A stretch of 29,919 nt of DNA from a virus: positions 1-29,919 of the IMG/VR virus record IMGVR_UViG_3300025952_000005; one strand, written 5' to 3'. The position numbers and the translations under genes are program-made. Of the stretch, positions 18,908 through 25,847 are shown one piece after another. Positions within the stretch are counted from its first letter, which is position 1; every line of letters starts with the position of its first letter. The notes under the pieces are model-generated. The model was not told the origin of the DNA. It searched no databases and saw nothing but the letters and a program-made list of their open reading frames with translations.

Positions 18908-19445
18908 ACAGGAAATAGCACGATTGATTTGTATGACTACAGCGGCCTTCCCGTTAAAAAAAGAACTGACAGATGAACAGCAGGACGATTTAATCACTGT
19001 TTGGCGCATGGTTTTAAACGAGATCCCATACAAACTAGCCGAGGCCGCATTAATTAAAGTTTTATCGTCAACCAAGTTTTTCCCGGCACCGGCAGAAATC
19101 AGGGAAGCGGCAATCAGCTTAATGCCGGGGCCGCCAAGTGCCGAGGAAGCATGGGAGGAAGTCCGAAAGGTTATCACGTCAGGCCATTGCTCAATCGAAA
19201 ATCAATACAATGGCTGGAAACCAACATGGAGCAATGAGCTGATAGGCAAGACCGTAAACGAAATGGGCTTACGGGAAATGTTCGAATCAGAAAATATCTC
19301 AATTACGATGGCACAGTTTAAAAAGTATTATGACAATAACAAGGCCGGATACAAGGAGAAACGGCTGAATGAGCAGATTCTAAGGCTGACGGGGACAAGC
19401 AAATTAATAACGGGAGGCCCAAATGCGCTGGACGCCGGAGTTTGA
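18900..19445 (+). CDS. Helicase loader/inhibitor-like protein (G39P-like)
   Basis: 181 aa from TTG 18900 (site AAGGGGTGA, 6 bases), overlapping the initiator stop; other in-frame starts at 18882 and 18891 are possible. The product LTEQEIARLICMTTAAFPLK, then VWRMVLNEIPYKLAEAALIK and FFPAPAEIREAAISLMPGPP, follows the pattern of SPP1 G39P and related helicase loader/inhibitor proteins, which interact with replicative helicase G40P. It is placed next to the initiator as expected. No helicase gene is found in the window, so the host DnaB is probably recruited. Confidence 0.7.
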   Translation: MTEQEIARLICMTTAAFPLKKELTDEQQDDLITVWRMVLNEIPYKLAEAALIKVLSSTKFFPAPAEIREAAISLMPGPPSAEEAWEEVRKVITSGHCSIENQYNGWKPTWSNELIGKTVNEMGLREMFESENISITMAQFKKYYDNNKAGYKEKRLNEQILRLTGTSKLITGGPNALDAGV

Positions 19446-19632
19446 TCAATACATCCGAGACAATTATCAATCAATGACTAAAAAACAAATAGCAGAAGCT
19501 TTAGGAATAGCTTACGGAACAATAATAGGACATGCTGCAAAGCTAGGCATGCAAAAGCACAAGCGCAAGAAAAAAGTTAGAACATGCAGGCGGTTCCCTG
19601 ATTCTATCAGGCAAAACTTTGGACTTTATTAG
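19423..19632 (+). CDS. Small Myb/SANT-like HTH DNA-binding protein
   Basis: 69 aa. MRWTPEFDQYIRDNYQSMTK then KQIAEALGIAYGTIIGHAAK: a helix-turn-helix of the WTxEFxxxIRxNY type common in phages, with a basic tail (KHKRKKKVRTCRR). It starts inside the preceding gene. It probably binds DNA as a small regulator. The target is unknown. Confidence 0.7.
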   Translation: MRWTPEFDQYIRDNYQSMTKKQIAEALGIAYGTIIGHAAKLGMQKHKRKKKVRTCRRFPDSIRQNFGLY

Positions 19633-19650
19633 CAGGGAAGGGGTGAGGAT

Positions 19651-20361
19651 ATGGATTGTCAATCAATCGTTGAATGTTGTGACTGTATGGACTTTATGGC
19701 AAAGTTTCCTGATAAATTTTTTGATTTGGCTATAGTCGATCCACCGTATTTTAAAGGAGTTGCCAAGGCTGATTATTTTAACAGCCGAATTAAAAACCAC
19801 CGTAAAGAAAACGAAGGGAACGCGAAGTTTTGGAATTTTGGAATTCCTAATCAAAAATATTATGACGAATTAAAAAGAGTTTCTAGCAATCAAATAATTT
19901 GGGGATGCAATTATTATAATTTTTTGCAACCGGTTGGCAGAGTTGTTTGGGATAAAGTCAATGACAATACGCCTTTCAGTGATTGCGAATTGGCGAGCAT
20001 TGATTTAATTGAAAGTGTTAAAATTTTTCGCTACAAATGGAATGGCATGATCCAACAAGATATGAAGCACAAAGAAACCCGCATCCATCCAACTCAAAAA
20101 CCCGTTGCCCTATATATTTGGACATTACAAAACTATGCCAAACCGGGTTACAAAATTTTAGACACTCATTTAGGATCACAATCATCCCGAATTGCTGCCC
20201 GAATAATGGGTTTTGACTTTTGGGGATGCGAAATTGACCCGGAATATTTTGCAGATGGTTGTAAAAGATTTGAAAAGGAAGCGGCACAAGAAATGTTATT
20301 TCAAGCCCCACAAAGGGAAGAAGCAGAACAACCAAATTTATTTAGTGAGGAGCAATCATGA
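19651..20361 (+). CDS. DNA adenine-N6 methyltransferase (beta-class order)
   Basis: 236 aa, GGAAGGGGTGAGGAT before ATG. Catalytic motif DPPY at Asp30-Tyr33; the SAM-binding motif comes later as DTHLGSQSSRIAARIMGFDF at about 171-190 (an FxGxG variant), so motif IV precedes motif I as in beta-class enzymes. HPTQKPVALYIW at about 146-157 is also typical. It likely modifies phage DNA to avoid host restriction. No restriction gene is adjacent, so it is an orphan. The target sequence cannot be read from this. Confidence 0.92.
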   Translation: MDCQSIVECCDCMDFMAKFPDKFFDLAIVDPPYFKGVAKADYFNSRIKNHRKENEGNAKFWNFGIPNQKYYDELKRVSSNQIIWGCNYYNFLQPVGRVVWDKVNDNTPFSDCELASIDLIESVKIFRYKWNGMIQQDMKHKETRIHPTQKPVALYIWTLQNYAKPGYKILDTHLGSQSSRIAARIMGFDFWGCEIDPEYFADGCKRFEKEAAQEMLFQAPQREEAEQPNLFSEEQS

Positions 20362-20591
20362 TTAAAGAAACCCGCGACAAAATCAGTAACTTACAAACAA
20401 TTAATAGCCATAAAACCCAACGCATTGCAGAGTTGACCGCGATGCTTGACCCGCTGCTAAAGTTAAGGCAAGCAGTCAGCCTGTACCTAGATGCAATGCT
20501 GGTCAATGAGCCGACAGAAAAACATTTGGAGGTGATGCGGTACTTTTTAAGATTAAGCGAAAGGCCGAGTGGACAGGCGTTTAAGAGGTAA
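20358..20591 (+). CDS. Small coiled-coil hypothetical protein (77 aa)
   Basis: Overlaps the methyltransferase stop (ATGA), with GTGAGGAGCAATC as site. Helical: IKETRDKISNLQTINSHKTQ then ELTAMLDPLLKLRQAVSLYL. It ends with a basic RPSGQAFKR. No known function. Confidence 0.6.
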   Translation: MIKETRDKISNLQTINSHKTQRIAELTAMLDPLLKLRQAVSLYLDAMLVNEPTEKHLEVMRYFLRLSERPSGQAFKR

Positions 20592-20619
20592 AATTAAAAA
20601 TTACAAAGGAGTGTTTAAC

Positions 20620-20811
20620 ATGAGTGTATTGGGAAAAGTGATAAGAGCTAAATGTATGGATTGCGCTTGTCAGCAGCAAGATGAAGTAAGGAATTGCACC
20701 GTCGAGCGTTGCCCATTATATCCGTTTCGGATGGGCAAGAATCCATTTAGTAACCGAAAAGGCAATCCGGCAGCGTTGCGAAAAGCAAAGGAGACTACAA
20801 CTCCACAATAA
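20620..20811 (+). CDS. Cys-rich small phage protein
   Basis: 63 aa from ATG 20620 (ACAAAGGAGTGTTTAAC as site); a longer frame to 20569 has no support. MSVLGKVIRAKCMDCACQQQ, DEVRNCTVERCPLYPFRMGK: the AKCxDC...C...CPLYPFRxGxNP pattern is a recurrent phage family with four or five Cys for zinc. The C-terminus is basic. The function is unknown. Confidence 0.75.
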   Translation: MSVLGKVIRAKCMDCACQQQDEVRNCTVERCPLYPFRMGKNPFSNRKGNPAALRKAKETTTPQ

Positions 20812-20866
20812 CAAATTTGGTCAATTTGGCGTTGATAGCGCGACGATTTAAAAAATTACCGGAGGG

Positions 20867-20971
20867 GTTAAGGTATTTAATCCTGCAAATTTAATCCCGC
20901 CTAAAAATGCGTACATAACATATAAATTCGGCGTTGCAAAATTAAACTTTAGGGAATTTACAGAAACGTAA
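20867..20971 (+). pseudogene. Relic small ORF with lost start codon
   Basis: From 20867, 34 codons (VKVFNPANLIPPKNAYITYK, ending in REFTET) read like a small conserved-looking protein; GGAGGGG lies just before, where a start should be. The first codon is GTT and there is no ATG/GTG/TTG in frame before the previous stop. It may be a gene that lost its start, or an uncommon start is used. The rest of 20812-20986 holds nothing else. Confidence 0.3.
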
Positions 20972-20986
20972 CAAAAGGAGTTGAAT

Positions 20987-21460
20987 ATGACACACACAGA
21001 TTTGGTTAATGCAGCTTATAAATGGGTGCTTAAAAACGTGAGCTGCGGAGTGGCGTTTAAAGAATTGGTCGCGGCGCTTTCTACAGGAGAAATACCGGAT
21101 GTGATTGGCTTTGGCGGTTATGGTCATAGCGTGGTAGTCGAGTGCAAGATGTCCCGTTCGGACTTTATAGCAGACAGAAAAAAGGTTTTTAGAATTGATC
21201 TAAGCCAAGGCATGGGGGCATTTAGATTTTATTGCTGCCCTAATGGATTGCTGCAAAAAGAAGATATGCCAGATAAATGGGGCTTATTATGGGTAGATGA
21301 TAAGCTAAAATGTCGATGTGTTTATAAACATTACAAAGGCTATATCGGTTATGGAATGAGAATGGAAAAGAACATCAGGGCTGAACACGAACTAATGTAT
21401 AGCGCGTTAAGACGGTTGCAATTAAGGGGACGAATTGAAGAAATTTATGAAAAGGAGTGA
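20987..21460 (+). CDS. Putative PD-(D/E)XK nuclease-fold protein
   Basis: 158 aa, AACAAAAGGAGTTGAAT as site; the in-frame TTG at 20981 is less likely. The core EIPDVIGFGGYGHSVVVECK then SRSDFIADRKK fits a PD...(x)ECK motif of the PD-(D/E)XK superfamily (MmcB/VRR-like phage nucleases). Cys pairs (CCPNG; KCRC) may bind metal. Length and motif suggest a small Holliday-junction or DNA-repair nuclease. No activity can be proven from sequence alone. Confidence 0.75.
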   Translation: MTHTDLVNAAYKWVLKNVSCGVAFKELVAALSTGEIPDVIGFGGYGHSVVVECKMSRSDFIADRKKVFRIDLSQGMGAFRFYCCPNGLLQKEDMPDKWGLLWVDDKLKCRCVYKHYKGYIGYGMRMEKNIRAEHELMYSALRRLQLRGRIEEIYEKE

Positions 21461-21465
21461 ATGGA

Positions 21466-21672
21466 ATGGTGAAATTTAAATTTTCTGGTATTTGCATAGA
21501 TAGCGGGGAGATAGTAACCGGTAATTTAATCCAAATTAGCGAAAAACACGCCTTTATAGTTGGGTATTTTGAAAAAGGAGAATATTTGCCGGACGAAGAT
21601 TTAACCGCTTGTAAATGTGTGGTTCACAAAGTGAATATGAAAACTGTTAAGCTTTTGGAGGTGGGGGGATGA
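21466..21672 (+). CDS. Hypothetical protein (68 aa)
   Basis: ATG 21466 lies 8 bases after AAAAGGAG; a GTG at 21457 is also in frame. Starts MVKFKFSGICIDSGEIVTGN, beta-rich, with LIQISEKHAFIVGYFEKGEY. Overlaps the YopX-like gene by ATGA. It may be an accessory partner; no family is known. Confidence 0.6.
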   Translation: MVKFKFSGICIDSGEIVTGNLIQISEKHAFIVGYFEKGEYLPDEDLTACKCVVHKVNMKTVKLLEVGG

Positions 21673-22112
21673 GTAAGGAGCTTAAACTTAAAGCTTGGGA
21701 TAAAGTCAAAGAAGAAATGTGTGACGTAATGGGTATCGATTTTATCCAAAATATGGTTTTATGTTTTCCAATCACAAAAAAAACGGCGAGAGCTGGGAAA
21801 TGGCGGTCTTTGGAAGAATTTGAATTAATGGAATTTACCGGGCTAATTGATAAAACTGGCGTGGAAATCTATGAAGGGTATATTGTCTCTATACAAACTT
21901 TTGATTGGGATAACTGGGACGAAGAAAACGAACTGCCAATGAAAAAATTAAGACAAGATATTGTAACTCTTGATAGATTTAGATTTTGGCTTAAAAATGA
22001 ATCATTTGGTTATGAAGGTGAAGATCTAATTAATCCAAAGAATTGTATCGTTATCGGTAATATTTACGAAAATCCAGAATCGGGGGCGGGACAATGCGAA
22101 CCATCCAAATAA
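21669..22112 (+). CDS. YopX-family phage protein
   Basis: 147 aa. ELKLKAWDKVKEEMCDVMGI near the start, MEFTGLIDKTGVEIYEGYIV in the middle and IGNIYENPE at the end are the YopX signature (PF09643). YopX proteins occur in many Firmicutes phages and plasmids; the function is unknown. The usual length (about 120-160) fits. Confidence 0.9.
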   Translation: MSKELKLKAWDKVKEEMCDVMGIDFIQNMVLCFPITKKTARAGKWRSLEEFELMEFTGLIDKTGVEIYEGYIVSIQTFDWDNWDEENELPMKKLRQDIVTLDRFRFWLKNESFGYEGEDLINPKNCIVIGNIYENPESGAGQCEPSK

Positions 22113-22255
22113 AATCACCAACTAAACAATCACTAAAACAAAACTTGCTAGTAGCGGCGATTATAGACATCGACTTGGAAAAGGAAAGGAGGGGGAAGGA
22201 TGCAAATAATCGGAATCGATCCGGGTCCGGAAATGTCGGCGTTTTGTGTGATTGA
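22094..22255 (+). CDS. Small basic protein overlapping the resolvase gene
   Basis: ATG 22094 overlaps the YopX stop region; GGGGGCGGGACA is its site. Product MRTIQIKSPTKQSLKQNLLV then AAIIDIDLEKERRGK, a pattern seen in small phage proteins. The frame continues 56 bases into the RuvC-like gene before its TGA, so its last third is likely only a tail. Coding status is moderate. Confidence 0.4.
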   Translation: MRTIQIKSPTKQSLKQNLLVAAIIDIDLEKERRGKDANNRNRSGSGNVGVLCD

Positions 22256-22715
22256 AACGCGAGAAAAAGAAATTCGGATATTAGACAAGGACAAAATCAG
22301 CAATGACGAAATGCTGAAAAAATGCAGCGAATGGCCTACCCAAGGAAATAAAATTGGAATTGAAATGATAGCGAGTTATGGGATGACAGTCGGCAAGGAA
22401 GTTTTTGAAACTTGTCTTTGGATTGGGCGGTTTGTTGAAAGGCTGGGTAAAGTACCTGAATATATTTACCGGCGAGAAGAAAAAATCACCTTGTGCGGCA
22501 ATATGAAAGCTAAGGACGCAAATATCAGGCAAGCCCTAATTGATATGTTTCCACGAATCGGGGGCGGCAAAATACCGCAAATTGGGACAAAAGCCAAACC
22601 GGGGCCATTGCTTGGAATGGCAAACGATATGTGGGCAGCGTTAGCAGTTTGCGTAACATTATTGGAAAAAGAACGATTGAAGAATATTGCCGAGAAGGAG
22701 GCGGGGTTGAAATGA
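22200..22715 (+). CDS. RuvC-like Holliday-junction resolvase
   Basis: 171 aa. IGIDPGPEMSAF gives acidic Asp7, KIGIEMIASYGM gives Glu55, and ANDMWAALAV near 141-150 holds the last Asp, as in RuvC/RNase H-like phage resolvases. Site AAAGGAGGGGGAAGG. It would resolve recombination or replication junctions and prepare DNA for packaging. It pairs naturally with the Sak4/DUF669 recombination genes upstream. Confidence 0.85.
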   Translation: MQIIGIDPGPEMSAFCVIETREKEIRILDKDKISNDEMLKKCSEWPTQGNKIGIEMIASYGMTVGKEVFETCLWIGRFVERLGKVPEYIYRREEKITLCGNMKAKDANIRQALIDMFPRIGGGKIPQIGTKAKPGPLLGMANDMWAALAVCVTLLEKERLKNIAEKEAGLK

Positions 22716-22804
22716 TTGAAATTGGGCCGAATTTGGCAGAAGTAATAGGATGTATCATTGTTACAATAGGTGTCGTAATAATAGTTTGGAGGTGGATAAA
22801 ATGA
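22712..22804 (+). CDS. Micro membrane protein (30 aa)
   Basis: Overlaps the previous stop (ATGA), with GGAGGCGGGGTTGAA. MIEIGPNLAEVIGCIIVTIG then VVIIVWRWIK: one hydrophobic helix and a positive end. The stop overlaps the next ATG. A small inner-membrane peptide of unknown role. Confidence 0.5.
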   Translation: MIEIGPNLAEVIGCIIVTIGVVIIVWRWIK

Positions 22805-23184
22805 AACGGGATGCGCAGAATGATTTGGAATTATGTAATAAGGCAACGCCGGGGCCGTGGTGGATAGATGGCAATGGAGACATTATTCAAACTAAACATA
22901 TTACAAGAGATGTTTGGTTCATACCAAAAACTCAAGAAGACGTTAAGTTTATCGCCGAATCCCGCGAGGCGCTACCATATTGGATTAAAAGATCCGAAGC
23001 ATTAAACAAAATGTTAATAAAAGCAATCTTTGACGACAGAGGAGTTAAATGGGCTTATGAAGATTGTTTACCAGAAAAATGTGATTATGATTCTATGTTT
23101 GAATACAGCAGAATTATTGGTGCAGTTAGGATGTTTCCGTTTGTCGAAATCGATGGCGAAAAATATTTTATTGGAGATGATTAA
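22801..23184 (+). CDS. Ead/Ea22-like phage protein
   Basis: 127 aa from ATG 22801 (TTTGGAGGTGGATAAA). MKRDAQNDLELCNKATPGPW with DVKFIAESREALPYWIKRSE is the N-terminal text shared by phage Ead/Ea22-like early proteins. The rest has no enzymatic motif. It begins on the stop of the micro membrane gene. The function is unknown. Confidence 0.75.
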   Translation: MKRDAQNDLELCNKATPGPWWIDGNGDIIQTKHITRDVWFIPKTQEDVKFIAESREALPYWIKRSEALNKMLIKAIFDDRGVKWAYEDCLPEKCDYDSMFEYSRIIGAVRMFPFVEIDGEKYFIGDD

Positions 23185-23186
23185 GG

Positions 23187-23522
23187 ATGAACGACATATT
23201 TGATTTTGAACAATTACAGCTTGAACAGGGAGTTTGGCAGGAACAGAATTTTCCGAATGCAGGGAGGCATGAGTGTTTTTATGGAATTGTCGAAGAAATT
23301 GGAGAATTATCCCATGCTATCTTGAAAATGGATCAGGGCATACGAGGGACAAAAGTAGAGCATATGGCAGCGGCTAAAGATGCAATAGGGGACATTGTGA
23401 TATATTTGGCAGGGCTTTGCAACAAAAGAGGAATCAACCTGCAAAGCGCGGTAGAAACGGCATGGAACGAGGTTAAGGAGAGAAATTGGGTTAAGTATCC
23501 AAAGGACGGGAGGACGGATTAA
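23187..23522 (+). CDS. MazG-like nucleotide pyrophosphohydrolase
   Basis: 111 aa. GIVEEIGELSHAILKM gives the ExxE metal ligands (Glu36/37 and Glu40), and KDAIGDIVIYLAGLC gives Asp65/Asp69, as in MazG/dUTPase-like all-alpha NTP pyrophosphohydrolases. Such phage enzymes clear non-canonical or stress nucleotides. AAGGATGA site; the stop overlaps the next ATG. The substrate is not determined by sequence. Confidence 0.88.
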   Translation: MNDIFDFEQLQLEQGVWQEQNFPNAGRHECFYGIVEEIGELSHAILKMDQGIRGTKVEHMAAAKDAIGDIVIYLAGLCNKRGINLQSAVETAWNEVKERNWVKYPKDGRTD

Positions 23523-23767
23523 TGATTAGATTAATTTATTGGCTAATCAAGCGCAGGTGGGCGATATGTAAGGAGTGCAAATGGACTAATGATGCATTTA
23601 ATTGTAAAAAATATACTTTGCAAGAGCCGGATTATGTAAAAGGCGGAAAGAGGATTACAAATTTAGGATTATGTAGAGCACACAATACGGATGGTTGTTG
23701 TTGGGGATTCAAGTCAAAACCAAAAGATGATTATGTTGAACCATCTGAACCGTGGCCAAGATATTAA
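23522..23767 (+). CDS. Cys-rich hypothetical protein (81 aa)
   Basis: Starts on the previous stop. MIRLIYWLIKRRWAICKECK then NCKKYT, LCRAHNTDGCCWGFK: the C-x2-C and downstream Cys/His pairs predict a metal site, similar to phage proteins with a final GCCWGFKxK. The hydrophobic-basic N-terminus could touch the membrane. The function is unknown. Confidence 0.65.
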   Translation: MIRLIYWLIKRRWAICKECKWTNDAFNCKKYTLQEPDYVKGGKRITNLGLCRAHNTDGCCWGFKSKPKDDYVEPSEPWPRY

Positions 23768-23782
23768 ATAAGGAGGGTGCTA

Positions 23783-24007
23783 ATGTACTACTTTTTACTA
23801 CTACTATCAACTATGGCAGTATCGTTTGGAATTGCATTTTGGGGCGGATTACTGGGATTTGCACTGCTATGGTTTGGGCTGTTTGGGTGTTTTACTATTA
23901 CAATATTAATCGCCAAAGAATGGCTGAGAAAATATACTTATGATTTGGTTATGGCGTTATACAAAACTATTAAGGAGGTCAAGGATGACAAAGACCAAAC
24001 TTTATAA
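23783..24007 (+). CDS. Two-helix small membrane protein (74 aa)
   Basis: AAATAAGGAGGGTGCTA before ATG 23783. The N-terminal 50 residues hold two hydrophobic segments (YYFLLLLSTMAVSFGIAFWG and GFALLWFGLFGCFTITILIA), followed by a basic helix. It could be a small holin-like or anchoring protein, but it is far from the lysis genes. It overlaps the start of the RinA/ArpU-like gene. Confidence 0.65.
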   Translation: MYYFLLLLSTMAVSFGIAFWGGLLGFALLWFGLFGCFTITILIAKEWLRKYTYDLVMALYKTIKEVKDDKDQTL

Positions 24008-24518
24008 TTTAAAAGAGCGGCGATTTGTTGCAAATATATCGGGCAATCTTGATGCCAAAATGGATAACTGTATCATAGTTGAGCTTGATAGCAACATGGA
24101 CATCAAAGCGACGCTGAGAGCCTATAACAATATGCAAAATGCCAAAGATATTACCAGCCACAAATTAGAGGCTGAATTAAATAGGAGATCGGCGCTGGCG
24201 GCGGCAAACAATGACGGGCTGCCGCATGGGACAGAGACAAGCGATCCGGTATACAAAAAAGTGCAAAAGTTATTAGACCAAGACGCACCGATTAAAAAGC
24301 TAAAATATGACAAGTGGCGGCTGGAAAATGACATTTTGGTGATTGACATCATGCTTGACCTGTTAACACCGGAGGAAAGGACGATTGTGGAATACTATTA
24401 CATGCGGCCTAATTACAAATGGAGGGATATAACAAAAATAGCGTATATGAGCGATAGGGATTGCCGGTACAAAAGGGATTCCGCCTTAAAAAAGATGCAA
24501 GAGTTTTTAAAAAAATAA
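23985..24518 (+). CDS. RinA/ArpU-like late transcription regulator (DUF1492-like)
   Basis: 177 aa from ATG 23985 with ATTAAGGAGGTCAAGG. Helical N-terminus (ATLRAYNNMQNAKDITSHKL) and a sigma-70 region-4-like C-terminus: LTPEERTIVEYYYMRPNYKW then DITKIAYMSDRDCRYKRDSA. This is the ArpU/RinA/DUF1492 group, which activates late genes in Firmicutes phages. It is the last early gene, before a terminator, as usual. The promoter it acts on would be upstream of the terminase genes, outside the window. Confidence 0.85.
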   Translation: MTKTKLYNLKERRFVANISGNLDAKMDNCIIVELDSNMDIKATLRAYNNMQNAKDITSHKLEAELNRRSALAAANNDGLPHGTETSDPVYKKVQKLLDQDAPIKKLKYDKWRLENDILVIDIMLDLLTPEERTIVEYYYMRPNYKWRDITKIAYMSDRDCRYKRDSALKKMQEFLKK

Positions 24519-24540
24519 CCACCATCAAGGTGGTTTTTTA
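24517..24540. terminator. Bidirectional terminator between converging operons
   Basis: AACCACC (24517-24523) with GGTGGTT (24529-24535), then TTTTTA; on the minus strand the stem is followed by ATTTTTTT. It serves the rightward early operon and the leftward moron operon. A second GC-rich hairpin (GCCGGT with ACCGGC, 24551-24570, flanked by CTAC/GTAG) lies just beyond. Confidence 0.8.
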
Positions 24541-24579
24541 CTACTACTACGCCGGTTTTCCCCGACCGGCAGTAGGATG

Positions 24580-25026
24580 CTATTTGTCGTAATATTTTTT
24601 CCTGCATTCGTCGCAGATAGATTTCCGTGACGGCTTGCCGCATCTGGCGCAAAGTCCCGCTGCGCGGCGAGCATGGTAACGAGATTTTTGATAATCTTTA
24701 CGAGTTCGGAAGTACTCATATTGCCTATTCCGCTCCAAACATTCTACGCACAACCATTTGCTCTCTGAATCCCTGCGCGGTTTGCCGCAGCGAATGCATT
24801 TGCCTTCACTTTGCAAACGTCGCGCTTGTCTTTGAGTGATTTTTACTACTTGTTTCTTGTGTTCGTGTCGCCATTTACGGCTATATGCCAAATGGCGCTT
24901 GTTATGTATAGCACAAAAATTTTTATTTCCCGGCGGGCGGGGATTGTCACAATATTTGCACAATCCCGCTGCCAAACGTTCCGCTTGAATTCTTTTTTGC
25001 CGTTCCCGCGCGGTTTCATGAAGCAT
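24580..25026 (-). CDS. Triple zinc-ribbon-like Cys-rich protein
   Basis: 148 aa, last gene of a leftward operon. Three similar Cys units: GLCKYCDNPRPPGNKNFCAI (about 21-40), GKCIRCGKPRRDSESKWLCV (about 75-94), GLCARCGKPSRKSICDECRK (about 125-144), each with two CxxC-type pairs. Between them the chain is Arg/Lys/Gln-rich and helical. Likely three zinc-bound modules on a basic, nucleic-acid-binding protein. It runs opposite to the surrounding genes, so it is a moron, perhaps expressed in lysogeny. The function is unknown. Confidence 0.7.
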   Translation of the reverse strand: MLHETARERQKRIQAERLAAGLCKYCDNPRPPGNKNFCAIHNKRHLAYSRKWRHEHKKQVVKITQRQARRLQSEGKCIRCGKPRRDSESKWLCVECLERNRQYEYFRTRKDYQKSRYHARRAAGLCARCGKPSRKSICDECRKKYYDK

Positions 25027-25198
25027 TTTTTAAATCTGCTAAATAATAATCTTGATTGACATATACTCTCAATGTCTTATCGTCATAATAGATTTCTAAT
25101 TCTGCTGCTAACGCTTCATTAATTTTTTTTTCGTCCTTTTCTGTAGCAGCCGCAAAACCTTCATACTCTAACGCTTCCAAATTTGTTATTTTCTTCAT
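25016..25198 (-). CDS. Small acidic protein (60 aa)
   Basis: Start chosen at 25198 (MKKITNLEALEYEGFAAATE), 9 bases after AAGGAG; the longer frame start at 25222 lies before that site. The body is helical, ending YYDDKTLRVYVNQDYYLADL. Its 3' end overlaps the zinc-ribbon gene by 11 bases. It has its own promoter with an operator-like spacer. The function is unknown. Confidence 0.6.
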   Translation of the reverse strand: MKKITNLEALEYEGFAAATEKDEKKINEALAAELEIYYDDKTLRVYVNQDYYLADLKNAS

Positions 25199-25233
25199 TT
25201 CCAACATCTCCTTCAATTTCATTTCCTACTACT

Positions 25234-25262
25234 ATAATACTACTATGACACTATAATGTCAA
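25234..25262 (-). promoter_or_regulatory. Minus-strand promoter with operator-like spacer
   Basis: TTGACA (25257-25262), 17-base spacer, TATTAT (25234-25239) on the minus strand. The spacer (25241-25258, plus strand TACTATGACACTATAATG) matches the operators at 25466 and 25562 at 12 of 18 positions, with GAC and ATAATG conserved. Confidence 0.65.
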
Positions 25263-25270
25263 CAACTATT

Positions 25271-25429
25271 TTAAACATTTTCCGTAAACTTTTCAATTCC
25301 CAGTTCTAGCAGGGATTCGTAGGCTTCATTAAGTGATTTAAATTTTTTCTGGATATAGACCAGATCGTAAATTTTGTTGTATAAAACGAGATCTAACCTG
25401 ATTTCGCTTTTTTTCTTGTCTGTTTTCAT
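25271..25429 (-). CDS. Ribbon-helix-helix regulator of the moron operon
   Basis: 52 aa, first gene of the leftward operon, with AAGGAGGGAAAAAC before ATG. MKTDKKKSEIRLDLVLYNKI: a basic start and beta strand (SEIRLDLVL), then helices (YNKIYDLVYIQKKFKS and NEAYESLLELGIEKF), the RHH pattern with an Asn in the second turn. Such dimers bind short palindromes. Three promoters around it carry related 18-bp elements in their spacers, including its own, so it probably represses itself, the genes downstream, and the rightward gene at 25623. Confidence 0.75.
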   Translation of the reverse strand: MKTDKKKSEIRLDLVLYNKIYDLVYIQKKFKSLNEAYESLLELGIEKFTENV

Positions 25430-25458
25430 GTTTTTCCCTCCTTAATAATTTTAATATC

Positions 25459-25487
25459 ACTATACCATTAAGACTTCATAATGTCAA
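25459..25487 (-). promoter_or_regulatory. Promoter of the RHH gene, operator in spacer
   Basis: Minus strand TTGACA (25482-25487), 17-base spacer, TATAGT (25459-25464). The 18-mer CATTAAGACTTCATAATG (25466-25483, plus strand) fills the spacer: CATTA-N8-TAATG. Confidence 0.75.
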
Positions 25488-25557
25488 ATGTTTTACTATT
25501 AATAGAATGGAACCTAAAACAGCAGGTAAAAGGCGTAAAAAACTTTTGAAAAAGATA

Positions 25558-25586
25558 TTGACATTAAGACCTTATAATGGTATAAT
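25558..25586 (+). promoter_or_regulatory. Rightward promoter with matching operator
   Basis: TTGACA (25558-25563), 17-base spacer, TATAAT (25581-25586). CATTAAGACCTTATAATG (25562-25579) is identical to the operator at 25466-25483 at 16 of 18 positions and fills the spacer. It drives the gene at 25623. Confidence 0.8.
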
Positions 25587-25622
25587 GTAAATGTAATCAA
25601 GAAACGAAAGGGGATATTTGCA

Positions 25623-25847
25623 ATGACATTGATCGAGAGAATTCAGAACGTAAAAGACGGCTTAACACTTGATGATGATTATAAATATGAACTACAAGAA
25701 CTACAGGCAATAGAGGGTGACATCCCAGTTTACCGACACCTAGGAACACCAGTGTGGAAAGCGCAACAAGCGAAACAAGAAATTAACGAGGTTCGCGAGT
25801 GGATAAAACAAGAGTTAGAACATAGAGCAGCCAATAACGCAGAGTGA
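25623..25847 (+). CDS. Helical hypothetical protein (74 aa)
   Basis: GAAAGGGGATATTTGCA before ATG, under the operator-controlled promoter at 25558. MTLIERIQNVKDGLTLDDDY then AQQAKQEINEVREWIKQELE, all helical and acidic. A conserved YRHLGTPVWKA turn sits in the middle. The function is unknown; it is the first gene of the rightward post-moron operon. Confidence 0.65.
   Translation: MTLIERIQNVKDGLTLDDDYKYELQELQAIEGDIPVYRHLGTPVWKAQQAKQEINEVREWIKQELEHRAANNAE

Noticed and set aside
23752-23943. Plus-strand frame 23752-23943
   Set aside because: Overlaps two well-supported genes in another frame and lacks its own site.
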